Positions 1 to 9,300 of a stretch of 58,296 nucleotides of DNA are shown piece by piece. This DNA is from a virus: positions 1 to 58,296 of the IMG/VR virus record IMGVR_UViG_3300042889_002114; one strand, 5' to 3'. Positions within the stretch are counted from its first letter, which is position 1. Every line of letters begins with the position of its first letter. The notes beneath the pieces were generated by a model. That model was not told where the DNA came from and made no database searches. It worked only from the letters and a program-made list of their open reading frames with translations. The translations under genes and the position numbers were made by a program.

Positions 1-519
1 GATCGTTACCTGACGCCGGAAGATCTAGGTATTGCCACGTTGAAGGTAGAGGATTTCGCAAGCGGTCCTGTGGTTGGGGGAGGTACTCTCGTGACTGAGC
101 TGCCAGGTGAGGCCGCTCTAGATGATCAAGCCAAAGAGGATCTAGCCCACTTCCATAGCCGTATGATGAAGCCTCTCTTCGTTCCCGCCGGCTATCCACC
201 AGAGGATAAGGCTGAAGAGCCAGAAGCTGCTTTCCCGTTCATGAAAGAGCTAGAAGAACATGGAACCGTACACGAGGAAGTTGCTGAAAATCCTGCAGCC
301 GTAAAACTAGAAATTGCAGAACAGACCGAGGCTCCAGTAGAGTCAGAAAATGAAGAGGGCACACCTCCTCTGACCGAGAAGGAAAAACTCCTCATCATGC
401 TGGAGAAGAATCCTGAGATTCTTCAAGACATTATCGAGGTAGTGGATACCTACCGGACTCCTACTAATCACACTGTTCAACTACGCGGAAGTCATGACCC
501 TACCAATACCAACGGATGA
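1..519 (+). CDS. Hypothetical protein, 5' end outside window
   Basis: The frame is open from base 1, so this is the C-terminal part of a gene that starts upstream. The visible 172 residues are acidic and rich in Glu, Ala and Pro in the middle, with no recognisable domain. The end (Leu-Thr-Glu-Lys-Glu-Lys, then a helical stretch) looks like a short coiled segment. It overlaps the next gene by 26 bases, so the two are probably translationally coupled. Function unknown. Confidence 0.6.
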   Translation, partial: DRYLTPEDLGIATLKVEDFASGPVVGGGTLVTELPGEAALDDQAKEDLAHFHSRMMKPLFVPAGYPPEDKAEEPEAAFPFMKELEEHGTVHEEVAENPAAVKLEIAEQTEAPVESENEEGTPPLTEKEKLLIMLEKNPEILQDIIEVVDTYRTPTNHTVQLRGSHDPTNTNG

Positions 520-925
520 TATCACTGTCGTAACCGCCCCTGACTTTGCGGAGCCCAGAGGTGGATCCACACTTCTGATACTGGGTGGTGTGGATCTAGA
601 TGCTGCTCCTATTCTGCAAGAGATCAATCGAGTCTGGGACGTCGAGGATCCTTTGGTGGTGTATGTCCAACCTGTGATCACGGCAAGCGATGTGAGCCGC
701 GCCGCGGCACTAGTCCACATTTGTGGCCAAGCGATTGTGATGCTGGATCCTTCCAATGCCTACCTATCTCTGTTGACTTCAACAATTCAATCCGAAATGG
801 GAGTGGTGGTCTCACCATCCGCCGAGCTCAACAACGTAGTGGCTTTCTTGGGCCTCCAGGCTACTTCTAGAATGGATGTCGCTGTCGCGTTCGCGGCGGG
901 CCACCTCAGAAACACGCCTAACTAA
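494..925 (+). CDS. Hypothetical protein (143 aa)
   Basis: This ORF starts with ATG inside the end of the preceding gene and stops 36 bases before clpX. The protein alternates hydrophobic strands and helices (LLILGGVDL, VVYVQPVI, ALVHICGQAIVML), suggesting a compact alpha/beta domain, but I see no catalytic motif and do not recognise a family. Its position suggests co-transcription with clpX. Confidence 0.6.
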   Translation: MTLPIPTDDITVVTAPDFAEPRGGSTLLILGGVDLDAAPILQEINRVWDVEDPLVVYVQPVITASDVSRAAALVHICGQAIVMLDPSNAYLSLLTSTIQSEMGVVVSPSAELNNVVAFLGLQATSRMDVAVAFAAGHLRNTPN

Positions 926-961
926 ATACCACCAGTACCCCAGCTTTCCCCGAGGCGGCTT

Positions 962-2206
962 ATGACATCCAAGAAAAAACTCAATTGTTCCTTCTGTGGC
1001 AAAACCCAAGATCAGGTAATCAAACTCATCGCCGGACCAGATGTCTTCATCTGCGATGAGTGCATCAAGCTTTGTACTGAAATTGTGGCCGCTGAAGACC
1101 CAGCAAAGGTATCTTTCGATGGCACGATTCCCAGCCCTCGTAAGATCAAAGAATTTCTGGATCAGTACATCATTGGACAAGAAGATGCCAAGCGGGTTAT
1201 GGCAGTCGCGGTGTACAATCATTATCAAAGATTGGCCAATCCCACGGTGGATGAGGTCGAACTCGAGAAGTCCAATATCCTCCTGCTTGGACCAACTGGT
1301 TCTGGTAAGACTCTCATTGCCCAGACCATTGCGAAACTCCTAGACGTTCCCTTTGCGATCGCAGATGCCACCTCGCTTACTGAGGCTGGTTATGTGGGTG
1401 ATGACGTCGAGACTATCATCACCCGCCTGGTACAGAATGCTGATGGTGATATCAGCAAAGCAGAACGTGGCATCATCTACCTCGATGAGGTAGACAAGAA
1501 AGCCAAACGTGGCGAAGGCGTGTCCATCACCCGTGATGTCTCGGGTGAAGGTGTACAACAGGCGTTGTTGAAAATTATCGAAGGCTCTGATGTCCGCGTA
1601 AGCCCCTCAGGTGGTCGCAAACACCCACAGAGTGAAATCATGCCCGTGAACACCAGAAATATTCTGTTCATTGTAGGCGGTGCGTTTGTGGGTCTAGATG
1701 ATATCGTTTCCAAGCGTCTGGACTCAGCGAACGTTTCCATCGGCTTCGGTGGCAAACTCAAAGACACTAAGAAGTCTAGAGAGACGGTAAACGACCTGTT
1801 GAGTCAAGTTGATACGGAAGATCTTGTGAAGTTTGGCCTTATACCAGAGCTGGTAGGTCGACTACCAGTGGTGACGGCCTTGCAAGAATTGAATGAACAA
1901 CAGCTCATTCAAGTTCTTACAGAACCCAAGAATGCCCTCGTGAAGCAATTCGTCAAACGCTTTAAGATTGAAGGTGTGGAACTTGAATTCACTGAAAAAG
2001 CGCTCCACATGATTGCGCATAATGCCGTTGAGCGCCGCACTGGCGCTCGTGGATTACGAGCAGTCATTGAACGCAAACTCATTCCCTTGCAATTCCAACT
2101 ACCTGATCTTGTGGTAGATGGACTTGTAAAGGTTATCATCACAGAAGAAGTCATTTTGGGAATAGGTGAACCTCGATTCACCTATGATACCAAAAAGGCT
2201 AAATGA
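962..2206 (+). CDS. clpX: ClpX, ATP-dependent unfoldase subunit of ClpXP
   Basis: A full-length ClpX (414 aa; E. coli has 424). It carries the N-terminal zinc domain (Cys9, Cys12, Cys31, Cys34), Walker A GPTGSGKT at 110-117, pore loop GYVG at 143-146, Walker B YLDEVD at 173-178, RKH loop at 219-221, IGF loop at 260-262 and the sensor-2 region GARGLRA. In known ClpX the IGF loop docks on ClpP, so this protein could pair with host ClpP. It would unfold ssrA-tagged and other substrates in the cytoplasm. An intact cellular ClpX in a phage is uncommon; with clpS at 18.7 kb it suggests control of host proteolysis. Confidence 0.97.
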   Translation: MTSKKKLNCSFCGKTQDQVIKLIAGPDVFICDECIKLCTEIVAAEDPAKVSFDGTIPSPRKIKEFLDQYIIGQEDAKRVMAVAVYNHYQRLANPTVDEVELEKSNILLLGPTGSGKTLIAQTIAKLLDVPFAIADATSLTEAGYVGDDVETIITRLVQNADGDISKAERGIIYLDEVDKKAKRGEGVSITRDVSGEGVQQALLKIIEGSDVRVSPSGGRKHPQSEIMPVNTRNILFIVGGAFVGLDDIVSKRLDSANVSIGFGGKLKDTKKSRETVNDLLSQVDTEDLVKFGLIPELVGRLPVVTALQELNEQQLIQVLTEPKNALVKQFVKRFKIEGVELEFTEKALHMIAHNAVERRTGARGLRAVIERKLIPLQFQLPDLVVDGLVKVIITEEVILGIGEPRFTYDTKKAK

Positions 2207-2263
2207 ATAGTGACACCTTGATGTCAGGGTGTCAGAATACAACAATCAAGGAGATTGACGAAC

Positions 2264-2788
2264 GTGAGTTTTGATTATGTCGTGAATAACGACATCCGTA
2301 GTAAGGACGTCCGACTGGTTGACGCCGGTGGAAACCAAATTGGAGTAGTGAGTCTCAATGACGCACTGAACCGTGCCCGTCAGGCTGGACTGGATCTTGT
2401 GGCCATCAATCCCAAGAGCACTCCGCCGGTTTGTAAGATCCTTGACTATGGTAAATTCAAGTTCGAACAAAGCAAGAAAGACAAAGAGCTTGCTAGGGCC
2501 GCGCGTGAATCTCGCATCGACGTCAAGGAAGTTCAACTCCGACCAGTCATCGATCAGCACGATCTAGAGACCAAAGCTCGCAAGGCGGTGGCGTTCTTGG
2601 CCGCAGGAGACAAAGTCAAGGTTGTCCTCAAATTCCGCGGCCGTGAGATCTCTCATAGTGAATTGGGCCGCAAGGTGATGAATGACTTCTTGGCTCTTCT
2701 GGGTGACCATAAACTGGAGCGCCCCATTACCTTTAACGAACGGCAGATGTTTGCACTGGCCGCGCCCATCGGGGTAAAGACGGACTAA
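2264..2788 (+). CDS. infC: Translation initiation factor IF-3
   Basis: The protein contains both IF-3 domains: an N domain (NNDIRSKDVRLVD, then the ALNRARQAGLDLVAINP stretch) and a C domain (KEVQLRP, DKVKVVLKFRGREI), and is nearly full length. I chose GTG at 2264 because AAGGAG (2248-2253) lies ten bases before it; an in-frame TTG at 2255 is too close to that site. Cellular infC also uses a rare start codon. IF-3 binds the 30S subunit, keeps subunits apart and proofreads the start codon, so it would favour phage mRNAs. It probably shares a transcript with clpX. Confidence 0.95.
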   Translation: MSFDYVVNNDIRSKDVRLVDAGGNQIGVVSLNDALNRARQAGLDLVAINPKSTPPVCKILDYGKFKFEQSKKDKELARAARESRIDVKEVQLRPVIDQHDLETKARKAVAFLAAGDKVKVVLKFRGREISHSELGRKVMNDFLALLGDHKLERPITFNERQMFALAAPIGVKTD

Positions 2789-2804
2789 CATTATTGCGTG
2801 AAAG

Positions 2805-2839
2805 CTAGGCCGAGGAGTATTTTTCACTCCTCGGCCTAG
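2805..2839 (+). terminator. Hairpin after infC
   Basis: A 14-bp perfect stem (CTAGGCCGAGGAGT pairing with ACTCCTCGGCCTAG) with a 7-base loop that holds five T residues. No U tract follows on either strand, so it may be a processing or stability hairpin as well as a weak terminator. Confidence 0.55.
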
Positions 2840-2900
2840 TCATCTGTAAATAAAACACAGGAATCGTGCAACTTTTTATTGTGTGGCCAAAAAACAACCG

Positions 2901-2929
2901 TTGACGTGATGTCGTGTTCTGCATAGTCT
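2901..2929 (+). promoter_or_regulatory. Early-type promoter (TTGACG-17-TAGTCT)
   Basis: A sigma70-like -35 TTGACG (2901-2906) and -10 TAGTCT (2924-2929) with 17-base spacing. Transcription would begin near 2936, downstream of the first possible ATG (2931) of the next gene, which argues for a later start there. Confidence 0.55.
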
Positions 2930-3044
2930 CATGATATCGAGATATTGTCTCCGGCACCCAAGCCCTAGATATCTTCTCGACCCTTTAGGGTGGGCGATAG
3001 ATTACAATCGAGGGCCAAAACCCTCTTGGGTGCGAGAGAATACA

Positions 3045-3392
3045 TTGGTAGAGTCTGTCACTGGTGAGGTCATCGACCTCACCGAATATCGAAAAGGACT
3101 CGGCCGCACCCGTCAGCGCGTACAGATCCAACAAAGTTTTCAGCGTCTGTCTCGTATCGACCTTTTGAATGTCAGTCTCTCCGCCATTCAAGCTTGTAAG
3201 CAGGAATGTCAGGAGAAAGGAATTGACACATCCAAGGAAGGCTTTATTCAGGATATGGAGACGTTGGCGTATTTGATGCAAGGCGCACTTGAGCGTTCTA
3301 TTGCATTGGAGACCGACAACGTCCTCATGTTGGGTGCAATCCGCCTCAACATCCAAGATATGTTGGAGGTAGAAGCCAGTGGAAAAGGTTAA
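3045..3392 (+). CDS. Hypothetical protein, helical
   Basis: The frame is open from ATG 2931, but a promoter overlaps that codon, so I prefer TTG 3045 (GTG 3030 is also possible). From there the protein begins with VESVTGEVIDLTEYRKG and continues as mainly alpha-helical sequence. No domain is recognised. It overlaps the next ORF by 14 bases, the start of a short coupled operon reaching 4644. Confidence 0.5.
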   Translation: MVESVTGEVIDLTEYRKGLGRTRQRVQIQQSFQRLSRIDLLNVSLSAIQACKQECQEKGIDTSKEGFIQDMETLAYLMQGALERSIALETDNVLMLGAIRLNIQDMLEVEASGKG

Positions 3393-3567
3393 CATTACTT
3401 GCACCCAGACCGGCGTGACGATTGGCGCCGATGTTCTCAAGCGCAGTGATCGCTCCATGCGGGTGGTACTCGATGGGACGAATATCACGCTCAACCTCTC
3501 ACGGGTTGATGCCCGGACGCCCTACATCGGCAACCACGTTGGTCTGGAATTCACCACCAATGGCTAA
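3379..3567 (+). CDS. Small hypothetical protein (62 aa)
   Basis: A GTG start inside the end of the previous gene, with the stop inside the start of the next. The sequence looks like a small beta-rich fold (VNITCTQTGVTIGADVL, MRVVLDGTNITLNL). Function unknown; the tight overlaps on both sides support it being real. Confidence 0.5.
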   Translation: MEKVNITCTQTGVTIGADVLKRSDRSMRVVLDGTNITLNLSRVDARTPYIGNHVGLEFTTNG

Positions 3568-4078
3568 GCCAATGGATGAATACACCGACGAGGAATGGGA
3601 GGCCGAGAAGGTCGAAGCCCGAGAACGTGCTGAAGCTGAAGCTGCGGCACGGCCGACACTGACGTTCATGGAACGTCTCGCTGAGTTGGCTCGTGAACTC
3701 GAACCTGATATGGATGGAGTCTGTACCGCCGATCAACTACTCAGTGGCATCGACATTCCTCGTAACCTCGCCTTTGAAGAGTTCTGTGTGTTCGCGCGCG
3801 AGTGCATGGAAGATCTTCTCACGCATATCACTCCAGATCCTCGCGCGTTCACTCCGATGGGAGAACTTCGGGTCAAACGCTTTCTCGTGTGGGTGATAGA
3901 TCAACAGCCTGAATTGGCTATCTTGAGTACCAAAGCCATGCTGTCTGTGTACCGGATGCCGATCAAATCAGGCTGGGATGAGTTCGAGGCTATCGCGGTG
4001 AAGTACAAGAAATTCATTGTCGATGCTTCCACCCCACAAGAGCGCAAAACTCCCATCGCTGAACTCATCGGCGAATAA
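3560..4078 (+). CDS. Hypothetical protein (172 aa)
   Basis: ATG 3560 overlaps the preceding stop. The frame is open further upstream, but that part reads as a shadow of the previous gene. The N-terminus is very acidic with a Glu/Ala-rich helix (EWEAEKVEARERAEAEAAAR); the rest is helical. No family recognised. The stop overlaps the next ATG as TAATG. Confidence 0.6.
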   Translation: MAKPMDEYTDEEWEAEKVEARERAEAEAAARPTLTFMERLAELARELEPDMDGVCTADQLLSGIDIPRNLAFEEFCVFARECMEDLLTHITPDPRAFTPMGELRVKRFLVWVIDQQPELAILSTKAMLSVYRMPIKSGWDEFEAIAVKYKKFIVDASTPQERKTPIAELIGE

Positions 4079-4644
4079 TGAGCGTCCGCCTCCCAGAGCC
4101 TAGCTTGCTCAGGCAAGTCGTGCCCCGTGATTGGGAACACGCCACGACTCTGAATGGTGTTGAGATCTGGCGGGGCCGAATCATCACCATGGCCGATGAA
4201 CTGCGGCAGCGCAGACTCTATGAACCCTCGGGCGGCTTCCGCTTCCTGTTCTCTGACAACGAGACCAGTAAGGTCGTGGCTGCCGTACGACACGAGGGAA
4301 GGATCGTCAGCTATGCCATGCTGAGTCAGGATGGCTACTATGGTACGGCGCTACCTATGGTGAAGACAGATGTCTGTTTGGGAAACCTAGGAATGTGGAG
4401 TGATCCCGATCACAGGGAACGTGGCCACGCTCGTAAGGCACTCGAGGGTATCTTTCATGCCATACAGGGCCTTATGGAGCTCAACCAGGGTAGGTTCCAC
4501 GTAGTGTGGGCTCAGGCGCATGTTGCTCACTATATGCGTTGTACGGCCCGTAGACGCTTAAGTGATTTCGACTTCGATATCTTGGCCTTCCAGCACCTAG
4601 ATACCAAGCCACGCCAATATCCCAATGGTGTGATTCTACCATAG
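4078..4644 (+). CDS. GNAT-family acetyltransferase-like protein
   Basis: A 188-residue protein with a GNAT core. The strand GNLGMWSDPDHRERGHARKA (about 101-120) matches motif A, in which an R/Q-x-x-G-x-A/G turn binds the pyrophosphate of acetyl-CoA, followed by the usual helix. GNAT enzymes acetylate amines on proteins, antibiotics or metabolites; the substrate cannot be read. It ends the operon that begins near 3045. Confidence 0.65.
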   Translation: MSVRLPEPSLLRQVVPRDWEHATTLNGVEIWRGRIITMADELRQRRLYEPSGGFRFLFSDNETSKVVAAVRHEGRIVSYAMLSQDGYYGTALPMVKTDVCLGNLGMWSDPDHRERGHARKALEGIFHAIQGLMELNQGRFHVVWAQAHVAHYMRCTARRRLSDFDFDILAFQHLDTKPRQYPNGVILP

Positions 4645-5186
4645 GTAGATTGACTCCAGATATCCAGAGTGTTAATCTCCAGTTCTCGTGCCATAAATAG
4701 GCATTGACATACCTGCCACACAAAAACCCACTCTCGAATACAGGACGGGATGGTTGAGCCGCAGGGGCGAACTGGATTTTCTTAAGTGGGTTGTAGAGCT
4801 CACGGGTGTCGATGCCTTGGGATGCGCCAGTATAAACAAACGCGCCAATGGATGTGAGCTCTCGTGCGACCACGAACTCACTGCTTGATTCGTGCTACTT
4901 GAAAGGTACGAGTCAGGACACCGCTACAAATGGATTCCTAACTGCAAAACCGACAGGGTAACCCCGGTGCTAGACAGCCTCTAGTGTTAGTTTCAAGGTA
5001 TATCAGCGACAGCCTCCAACTGCACCGCCCAACCGAATTCTCCGATACGATAATCGAGCAATACTCTTCTGAGTGACTCTTATCGTATCGGGGATAAAGG
5101 TATGGCTCCTGCCTACTGCAACCTATACTTCGCTTCGCTCTCGTCGCTTCGCCGTACCGGCCATAATTCGAGAACCAGATCGAAGA
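4645..5186. other. Intergenic region with structured DNA, no gene seen
   Basis: About 540 bases without a convincing gene. It holds an orphan late box (CATAAATA, 4692-4699), a TTGACA-like motif just after it, and a large inverted repeat (5042-5091). Reverse-strand frames are open but lack a clear start site. It separates the forward operon from two reverse genes. Confidence 0.5.
5042..5091. repeat. Long inverted repeat (12-bp perfect stem)
   Basis: CCGATACGATAA (5042-5053) pairs perfectly with TTATCGTATCGG (5080-5091). The 26-base interior contains a second imperfect stem. With no U tract, it may be a bidirectional terminator between convergent transcripts or an RNA processing site. Confidence 0.6.
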
Positions 5187-5411
5187 CTATGGTACGCGAA
5201 CTCTGGCTTCAGATAAGGCTTTCTTCACAATGCACCAGATCACTAGAGTCAGACTCCAGTTGAAGAAAATACCAATGATGATGGCCACCCAAGCGGGTAC
5301 GTTGGTGGAGATCACAATAATCAGACTAACGATGAACTGGATCACAGCCAATCCCAAGCCTTGTAGGAGATCATAGCGCGTGAAGTCACCGAAGAACTTA
5401 CGAATAATCAT
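5187..5411 (-). CDS. Small membrane protein, two TM segments (74 aa)
   Basis: On the reverse strand. Two hydrophobic helices at about residues 17-35 and 40-63 are joined by a short turn, with basic residues near both ends. The start overlaps the stop of the upstream reverse gene as ATGA, so they form a two-gene unit. No family recognised; a lysis or membrane-modifying role is possible but not shown. Confidence 0.6.
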   Translation of the reverse strand: MIIRKFFGDFTRYDLLQGLGLAVIQFIVSLIIVISTNVPAWVAIIIGIFFNWSLTLVIWCIVKKALSEARVRVP

Positions 5412-5611
5412 CCCTTATCCATCTTCATTTCCACGAGCGCATCCATATTGTTCAGACCCACAGTCATGAGCAGACCCATACTGATCGCTCCCAAGAGATC
5501 CATACCAGCATGTTGGGCAATGTTTGTTGTCACGAAGATCACGATTAGATTGCCTGTGATGTATCGCACTAGATTGAGCCAGGACATCTTCTTCATGCCC
5601 GCCGCATACAA
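5408..5611 (-). CDS. Small membrane protein (67 aa)
   Basis: First gene of the reverse pair. TTG at 5611 has an AGGA site seven bases away; an in-frame ATG at 5596 is the alternative. The sequence has a basic amphipathic N-terminus and two hydrophobic stretches (LIVIFVTTNIAQ and LLGAISMGLLMTVG). The pair may act together in the inner membrane. Confidence 0.55.
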   Translation of the reverse strand: MYAAGMKKMSWLNLVRYITGNLIVIFVTTNIAQHAGMDLLGAISMGLLMTVGLNNMDALVEMKMDKG

Positions 5612-5639
5612 CTTTCCTTCCTAGGCTACAACCTTTTTA

Positions 5640-5668
5640 TTGAATCTGGATGAGAGTTTTTGTATATT
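5640..5668 (+). promoter_or_regulatory. Early-type promoter for the bS21 gene
   Basis: TTGAAT (5640-5645) and TATATT (5663-5668) with 17-base spacing, followed by an AAGGAG site and the rpsU-like start at 5700. Confidence 0.6.
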
Positions 5669-5699
5669 CAGAGTGTTCAACACAAGGAGAAAGCCACCA

Positions 5700-5963
5700 A
5701 TGGCTCACGTAAAGAACAATGGCAAGGAAGTTCACAAGCGCGGTATGTCCGTGGATGTGAAACCGGGTCATACCCCCGATCAGCAGGCTCGTAATATGGA
5801 GAATGCGATCAAGACCCTGAAGCGTCGTATGATGCAAGAAGGCGTCCTTAAGGAACTCCGTGCTCGAGAGTATTTCGAGAGCAAGGGTATCAAGAAGCGC
5901 AAAGCTCTCGCTGAAGCTCGTTCACGCGAGAATAAAGCGCGTAGACTTGCACTTCAAAAGTAA
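5700..5963 (+). CDS. rpsU: Ribosomal protein bS21-like
   Basis: An 87-residue basic protein. The frame is open further 5', but ATG 5700 has AAGGAG in front. Residues about 33-80 match bS21: a helix ending in LKRRMMQEGVLKELRAREYF, then KKRKALAEARSREN and a basic tail. Cellular bS21 joins the 30S platform near the anti-Shine-Dalgarno sequence and promotes initiation. Huge phages are known to carry bS21, thought to bias host ribosomes. Here it goes with infC and an EF-Ts core gene. Confidence 0.88.
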   Translation: MAHVKNNGKEVHKRGMSVDVKPGHTPDQQARNMENAIKTLKRRMMQEGVLKELRAREYFESKGIKKRKALAEARSRENKARRLALQK

Positions 5964-5990
5964 CTAGATAGGTTCTAAAGGAGACACCTC

Positions 5991-6137
5991 ATGTTCACAC
6001 TTCTACTCGGTATTGCTATCGGCCTCATCGTTGGCTGGAACTTCCTTCAACAGCCCATCTGGGCCGCGAAGATGGTCCATGACGTCAAGGCCAAGCTTGG
6101 CATGAATGATAACAGCATTCCGCCTTCGGTTAACTGA
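5991..6137 (+). CDS. Single-pass small membrane protein (48 aa)
   Basis: ATG 5991 follows an AAAGGAG site. The first ~20 residues (MFTLLLGIAIGLIVGWNFL) form one transmembrane helix, followed by a short soluble tail. It lies 27 bases after rpsU. Function unknown. Confidence 0.6.
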   Translation: MFTLLLGIAIGLIVGWNFLQQPIWAAKMVHDVKAKLGMNDNSIPPSVN

Positions 6138-6154
6138 TCCTAGGATCAGTTAAC
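6129..6154. repeat. 26-bp perfect palindrome at gene end
   Basis: GTTAACTGATCCT followed at once by its exact complement. It overlaps the stop of the small membrane gene and would form a loop-poor hairpin, probably an RNA end. Confidence 0.65.
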
Positions 6155-6162
6155 GGGTGCGG

Positions 6163-6189
6163 CCAGTCCCCGTATAAATAACTGGCCAA
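6163..6189 (+). promoter_or_regulatory. Late promoter box inside a hairpin
   Basis: The late box TATAAATA (6173-6180) sits between inverted copies GGCCAGT and ACTGGCC, just ahead of the tRNA-Gly. T4-type late promoters consist of this box alone. Confidence 0.6.
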
Positions 6190-6190
6190 T

Positions 6191-6265
6191 GCGGGAGTAG
6201 CTCAGTGGTAGAGCACTTGCTTGCCAAGCAAGATGTCGAGGGTTCGACCCCCTTCTCCCGCTCCA
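6191..6265 (+). tRNA. tRNA-Gly(GCC)
   Basis: A canonical cloverleaf: acceptor GCGGGAG/CTCCCGC, anticodon loop TTGCCAA, T-loop TTCGACC, T73 and encoded CCA. It is an outlier 38 kb from the main array. Confidence 0.97.
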
Positions 6266-6268
6266 AAT

Positions 6269-6291
6269 GATCCCGGCCTTGTGCCGGGATC
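6269..6291 (+). terminator. Hairpin after tRNA-Gly
   Basis: GATCCCGGC and GCCGGGATC flank a 5-base loop. No strong U tract follows. Confidence 0.55.
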
Positions 6292-6308
6292 AGCCATATC
6301 AGCCCTTC

Positions 6309-6316
6309 GATAAATA
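6309..6316 (+). promoter_or_regulatory. Late promoter for the tail fibre gene
   Basis: GATAAATA, 28 bases before the tail fibre start, followed by a small hairpin (CCTACAAG/CTTGTAGG) in the leader. Confidence 0.7.
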
Positions 6317-6343
6317 CCCTACAAGCTCTTGTAGGTGTAATCG

Positions 6344-9300
6344 ATGCTCCTCTACCCCATCAGATTTGATGTCTCCCTAAATCCAACCGACTACGTTGAT
6401 CTCGACAACGCTATGCGGTTGCGGATCCAAGACACGACTCTGATCATCAGTCTACAGGATGGCAAGGATACTCTTCTCAATCATGCCAATGTGGGCCTAG
6501 CCTACGCTACTCTGAATGCCATTCTAGTTGAACTGGCCAGTAGTATTGATGCGGCGGGTTGGTATGACATGAAACTGGTCAGCACTCAGCCGGTCGATGT
6601 TCTGAATCTCTACACTGTCGCTCGCTATCAGATCAAAAACAATTCACTGATCATCAGTCTGACAAATCAGGTTGAGATTACCTACAACTTCGCTGACCAA
6701 CCAACTCTGGCAGCGTTTGTGAGTGATTTTGCGGCTGCGCTGGCTGCTTTGCCTCCACAAGCGGCTGGCGGTCTACAACTGAGTGACATCGGCGTCACGG
6801 TTCAGGGCTATGATTCGGGCCTGGATTCTTTGTCTGGATTAACCGGCGCTGGTGTGGTCACCGCAACAGCAACCAACGTCTTCGCAATGCGAGCCATTGG
6901 AGTGTCCTCATCCACTGATATCTTGGATCGTGCCTCGGCAGATTCTCGATATGCTCTTGCGGCCTCATCTGGTGTAACAAGCTTCAACACTAGAACGGGT
7001 ATTGTGACTCTGACGAGTGGTGACGTGACGACCGCACTGACGTTCACTCCTTTGAATGCCGCGACCTACACGGCTGCTGATGTATTGTCCAAGCTTCTTA
7101 CCGTGGATGGTACTGGTTCGCTTCTAGATGCAGACCTCCTGGATGGACAAAACGGATCGTATTATCAGGATGCGGGTAATTTGAATGCCGGTACGATTCT
7201 GTCTGCAAGGCTAACTGGTACCTATGCGATCTCGGTCTCAGGATCAGCAGCAACGCTAACCACGCCTAGAACAATTGGTGGCGTGAGTTTTGATGGATCG
7301 GCCAATATCAACCTACCTGGTGTGAACACCACGGGTAGTCAAAATACCACGGGTTCAGCCGCGACACTGACTACTGGCCGCACGCTGGCCATTACAGGTG
7401 ACCTGACCTGGACATCTCCGTCATTTAACGGGTCTGGCAACGTCACGGCTGCTGGAACGCTAGCCACAGTTAACAGTAATGTGGGCTCATTTGGTTCTAC
7501 TTCTGCTGTTCCGATCATAACAGTCAATGCCAAAGGCCTCATCACTGCGGTGTCGACCGCCGCGTTGGGTACTGCGGCTGTCGCCAATATTGGAACATCC
7601 GGCGCCACCGTACCACTCCTCAATACCAGCAATACTTTCTCGGGTGCCACAACTACCTTTACCGGTAACGTCACCATGGCGAAGGCCTCTCCCACTTGGG
7701 TATTTGATGATACTGCTCAAATCGCACCATCACCCGTTGGTCTGTTCCGTCTCTATTCAGCGGCTGGTAACCTCTATTATACCCGCAACCTTTCTACCAC
7801 TCGTGATTTTTCATCAGAAGCCTCGGTACTTGTGATCAATGGAACCACTGGAGCGATCATATTCACATCCAGTGTTCTGACGGCGGCTGGTAATCAGATA
7901 TGGCACGGTGGTAACGACGGCGCGAGTTCCGGTCTCGATTCCGACCTCCTCGATGGCCAGCAGGGCTCTTTCTACCAGGACGCCGCCAACCTCAACGCAG
8001 GAACGATTCTCGCTGCCCGTATGCCCGCACACACGGGAGACGTTACAAGTTCGGCGGGTTCTGTTGCTCTCACTCTGGCTACGGTCAATAGCAATGTAGG
8101 CTCATTTGGTTCAGCTACGGCTGCTCCAACCTTCACGGTAAACGCCAAGGGTCTACTAACAGCCGCTGGATCGGTAGCTATTACGCCTGCTTGGAGCTCG
8201 ATCACTTCCAAGCCAACTACGATTTCTGGATTCGGTATCACCGACGCGGTTCTCAAGACCGGCGATACTATGACAGGTAACCTCCTGCTGACTGGCGGCG
8301 GCACCTATGCCGAACCGGCTACGATTGCCGGTGTGCTGTCGATGGACACGGTGGGTGGAGACTTCACCATTTCATCCCGATCCAATGGAGGCAGCACCGG
8401 AATTGCTTTCCGGACGTCCTCTTCTGGAACCGGGGCCGTACGGATGCGAATTTCATCGGCCGGAGATGTGGGTATCGGTGCATCTGCGCCCTCCCAGAAA
8501 TTTGCGGTTGATGTTGGTCGCGAACAAGTCTTCGGTGTTGACACACTCGGTTATGTGACAATGCCTCACGCAGACGCCTCTGGCTATTCAGTCTTGAAAG
8601 CTGCATCTGGCCGTGGCTTGCGCTTCATGAGCAATACCACCACGCTCTTTACCTTGCCGTCCAGCCCGGCATCAACTGTCAGTCTTGGATATGCAGCACT
8701 CCAGATCGGAGACTCATCTAGTTCGGGATATTCGATCTACTTGGGCTCAATCGGTAACTCGGATCTCAATCTCCGGGGCGGCGATGGCAACGTGGCACGC
8801 ACCGCTGATGTGATCATTTCTGTTAAGGACAACGTCGAAGTCGCTAGATTTACGGATACTGCTAGACTTGGTATTGGTACTAATGCTCCTAATGCCACTT
8901 TAGGTGTGGTCGGTAGAGCGTTGATCGGCAACGTCGATGTGGGTGGTGTACTTGGAGTCTACAATGCGTCGAGCGGCACCGTTGCCGCCTTCCAGTCTAA
9001 TGGTGCAGCCAACGGCGACACGATACTCGCAGTCAATCAAGGTGGGACCACTGTTACGGGCTCGGTCTATGGCTTCAAAGCCGGTATGTCCTGTACTTCA
9101 GACGCGTTGGCAACGGTTCAGCAGGGCGGTGCAGGTAATGCGGTGTTTGAGTCGCTCGTGCTTGGTGTTGGTGATGCTCTCTCAAGATACTCAATTAATG
9201 GTGGTGCAGCATGGTCTGTCGGACTTGATAATTCTGACGGCGATAAATTCAAAATTGCAGGGTCCGGTTCACTTGGTACTACAGACAGGCTGACTATTGA

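Noticed and set aside
4481-4873. 130-codon reverse ORF with a protein-like N-terminal half
   Set aside because: It starts without a ribosome site or promoter and its C-terminal half is antisense to the GNAT gene. It may be a remnant, but there is not enough to call it.
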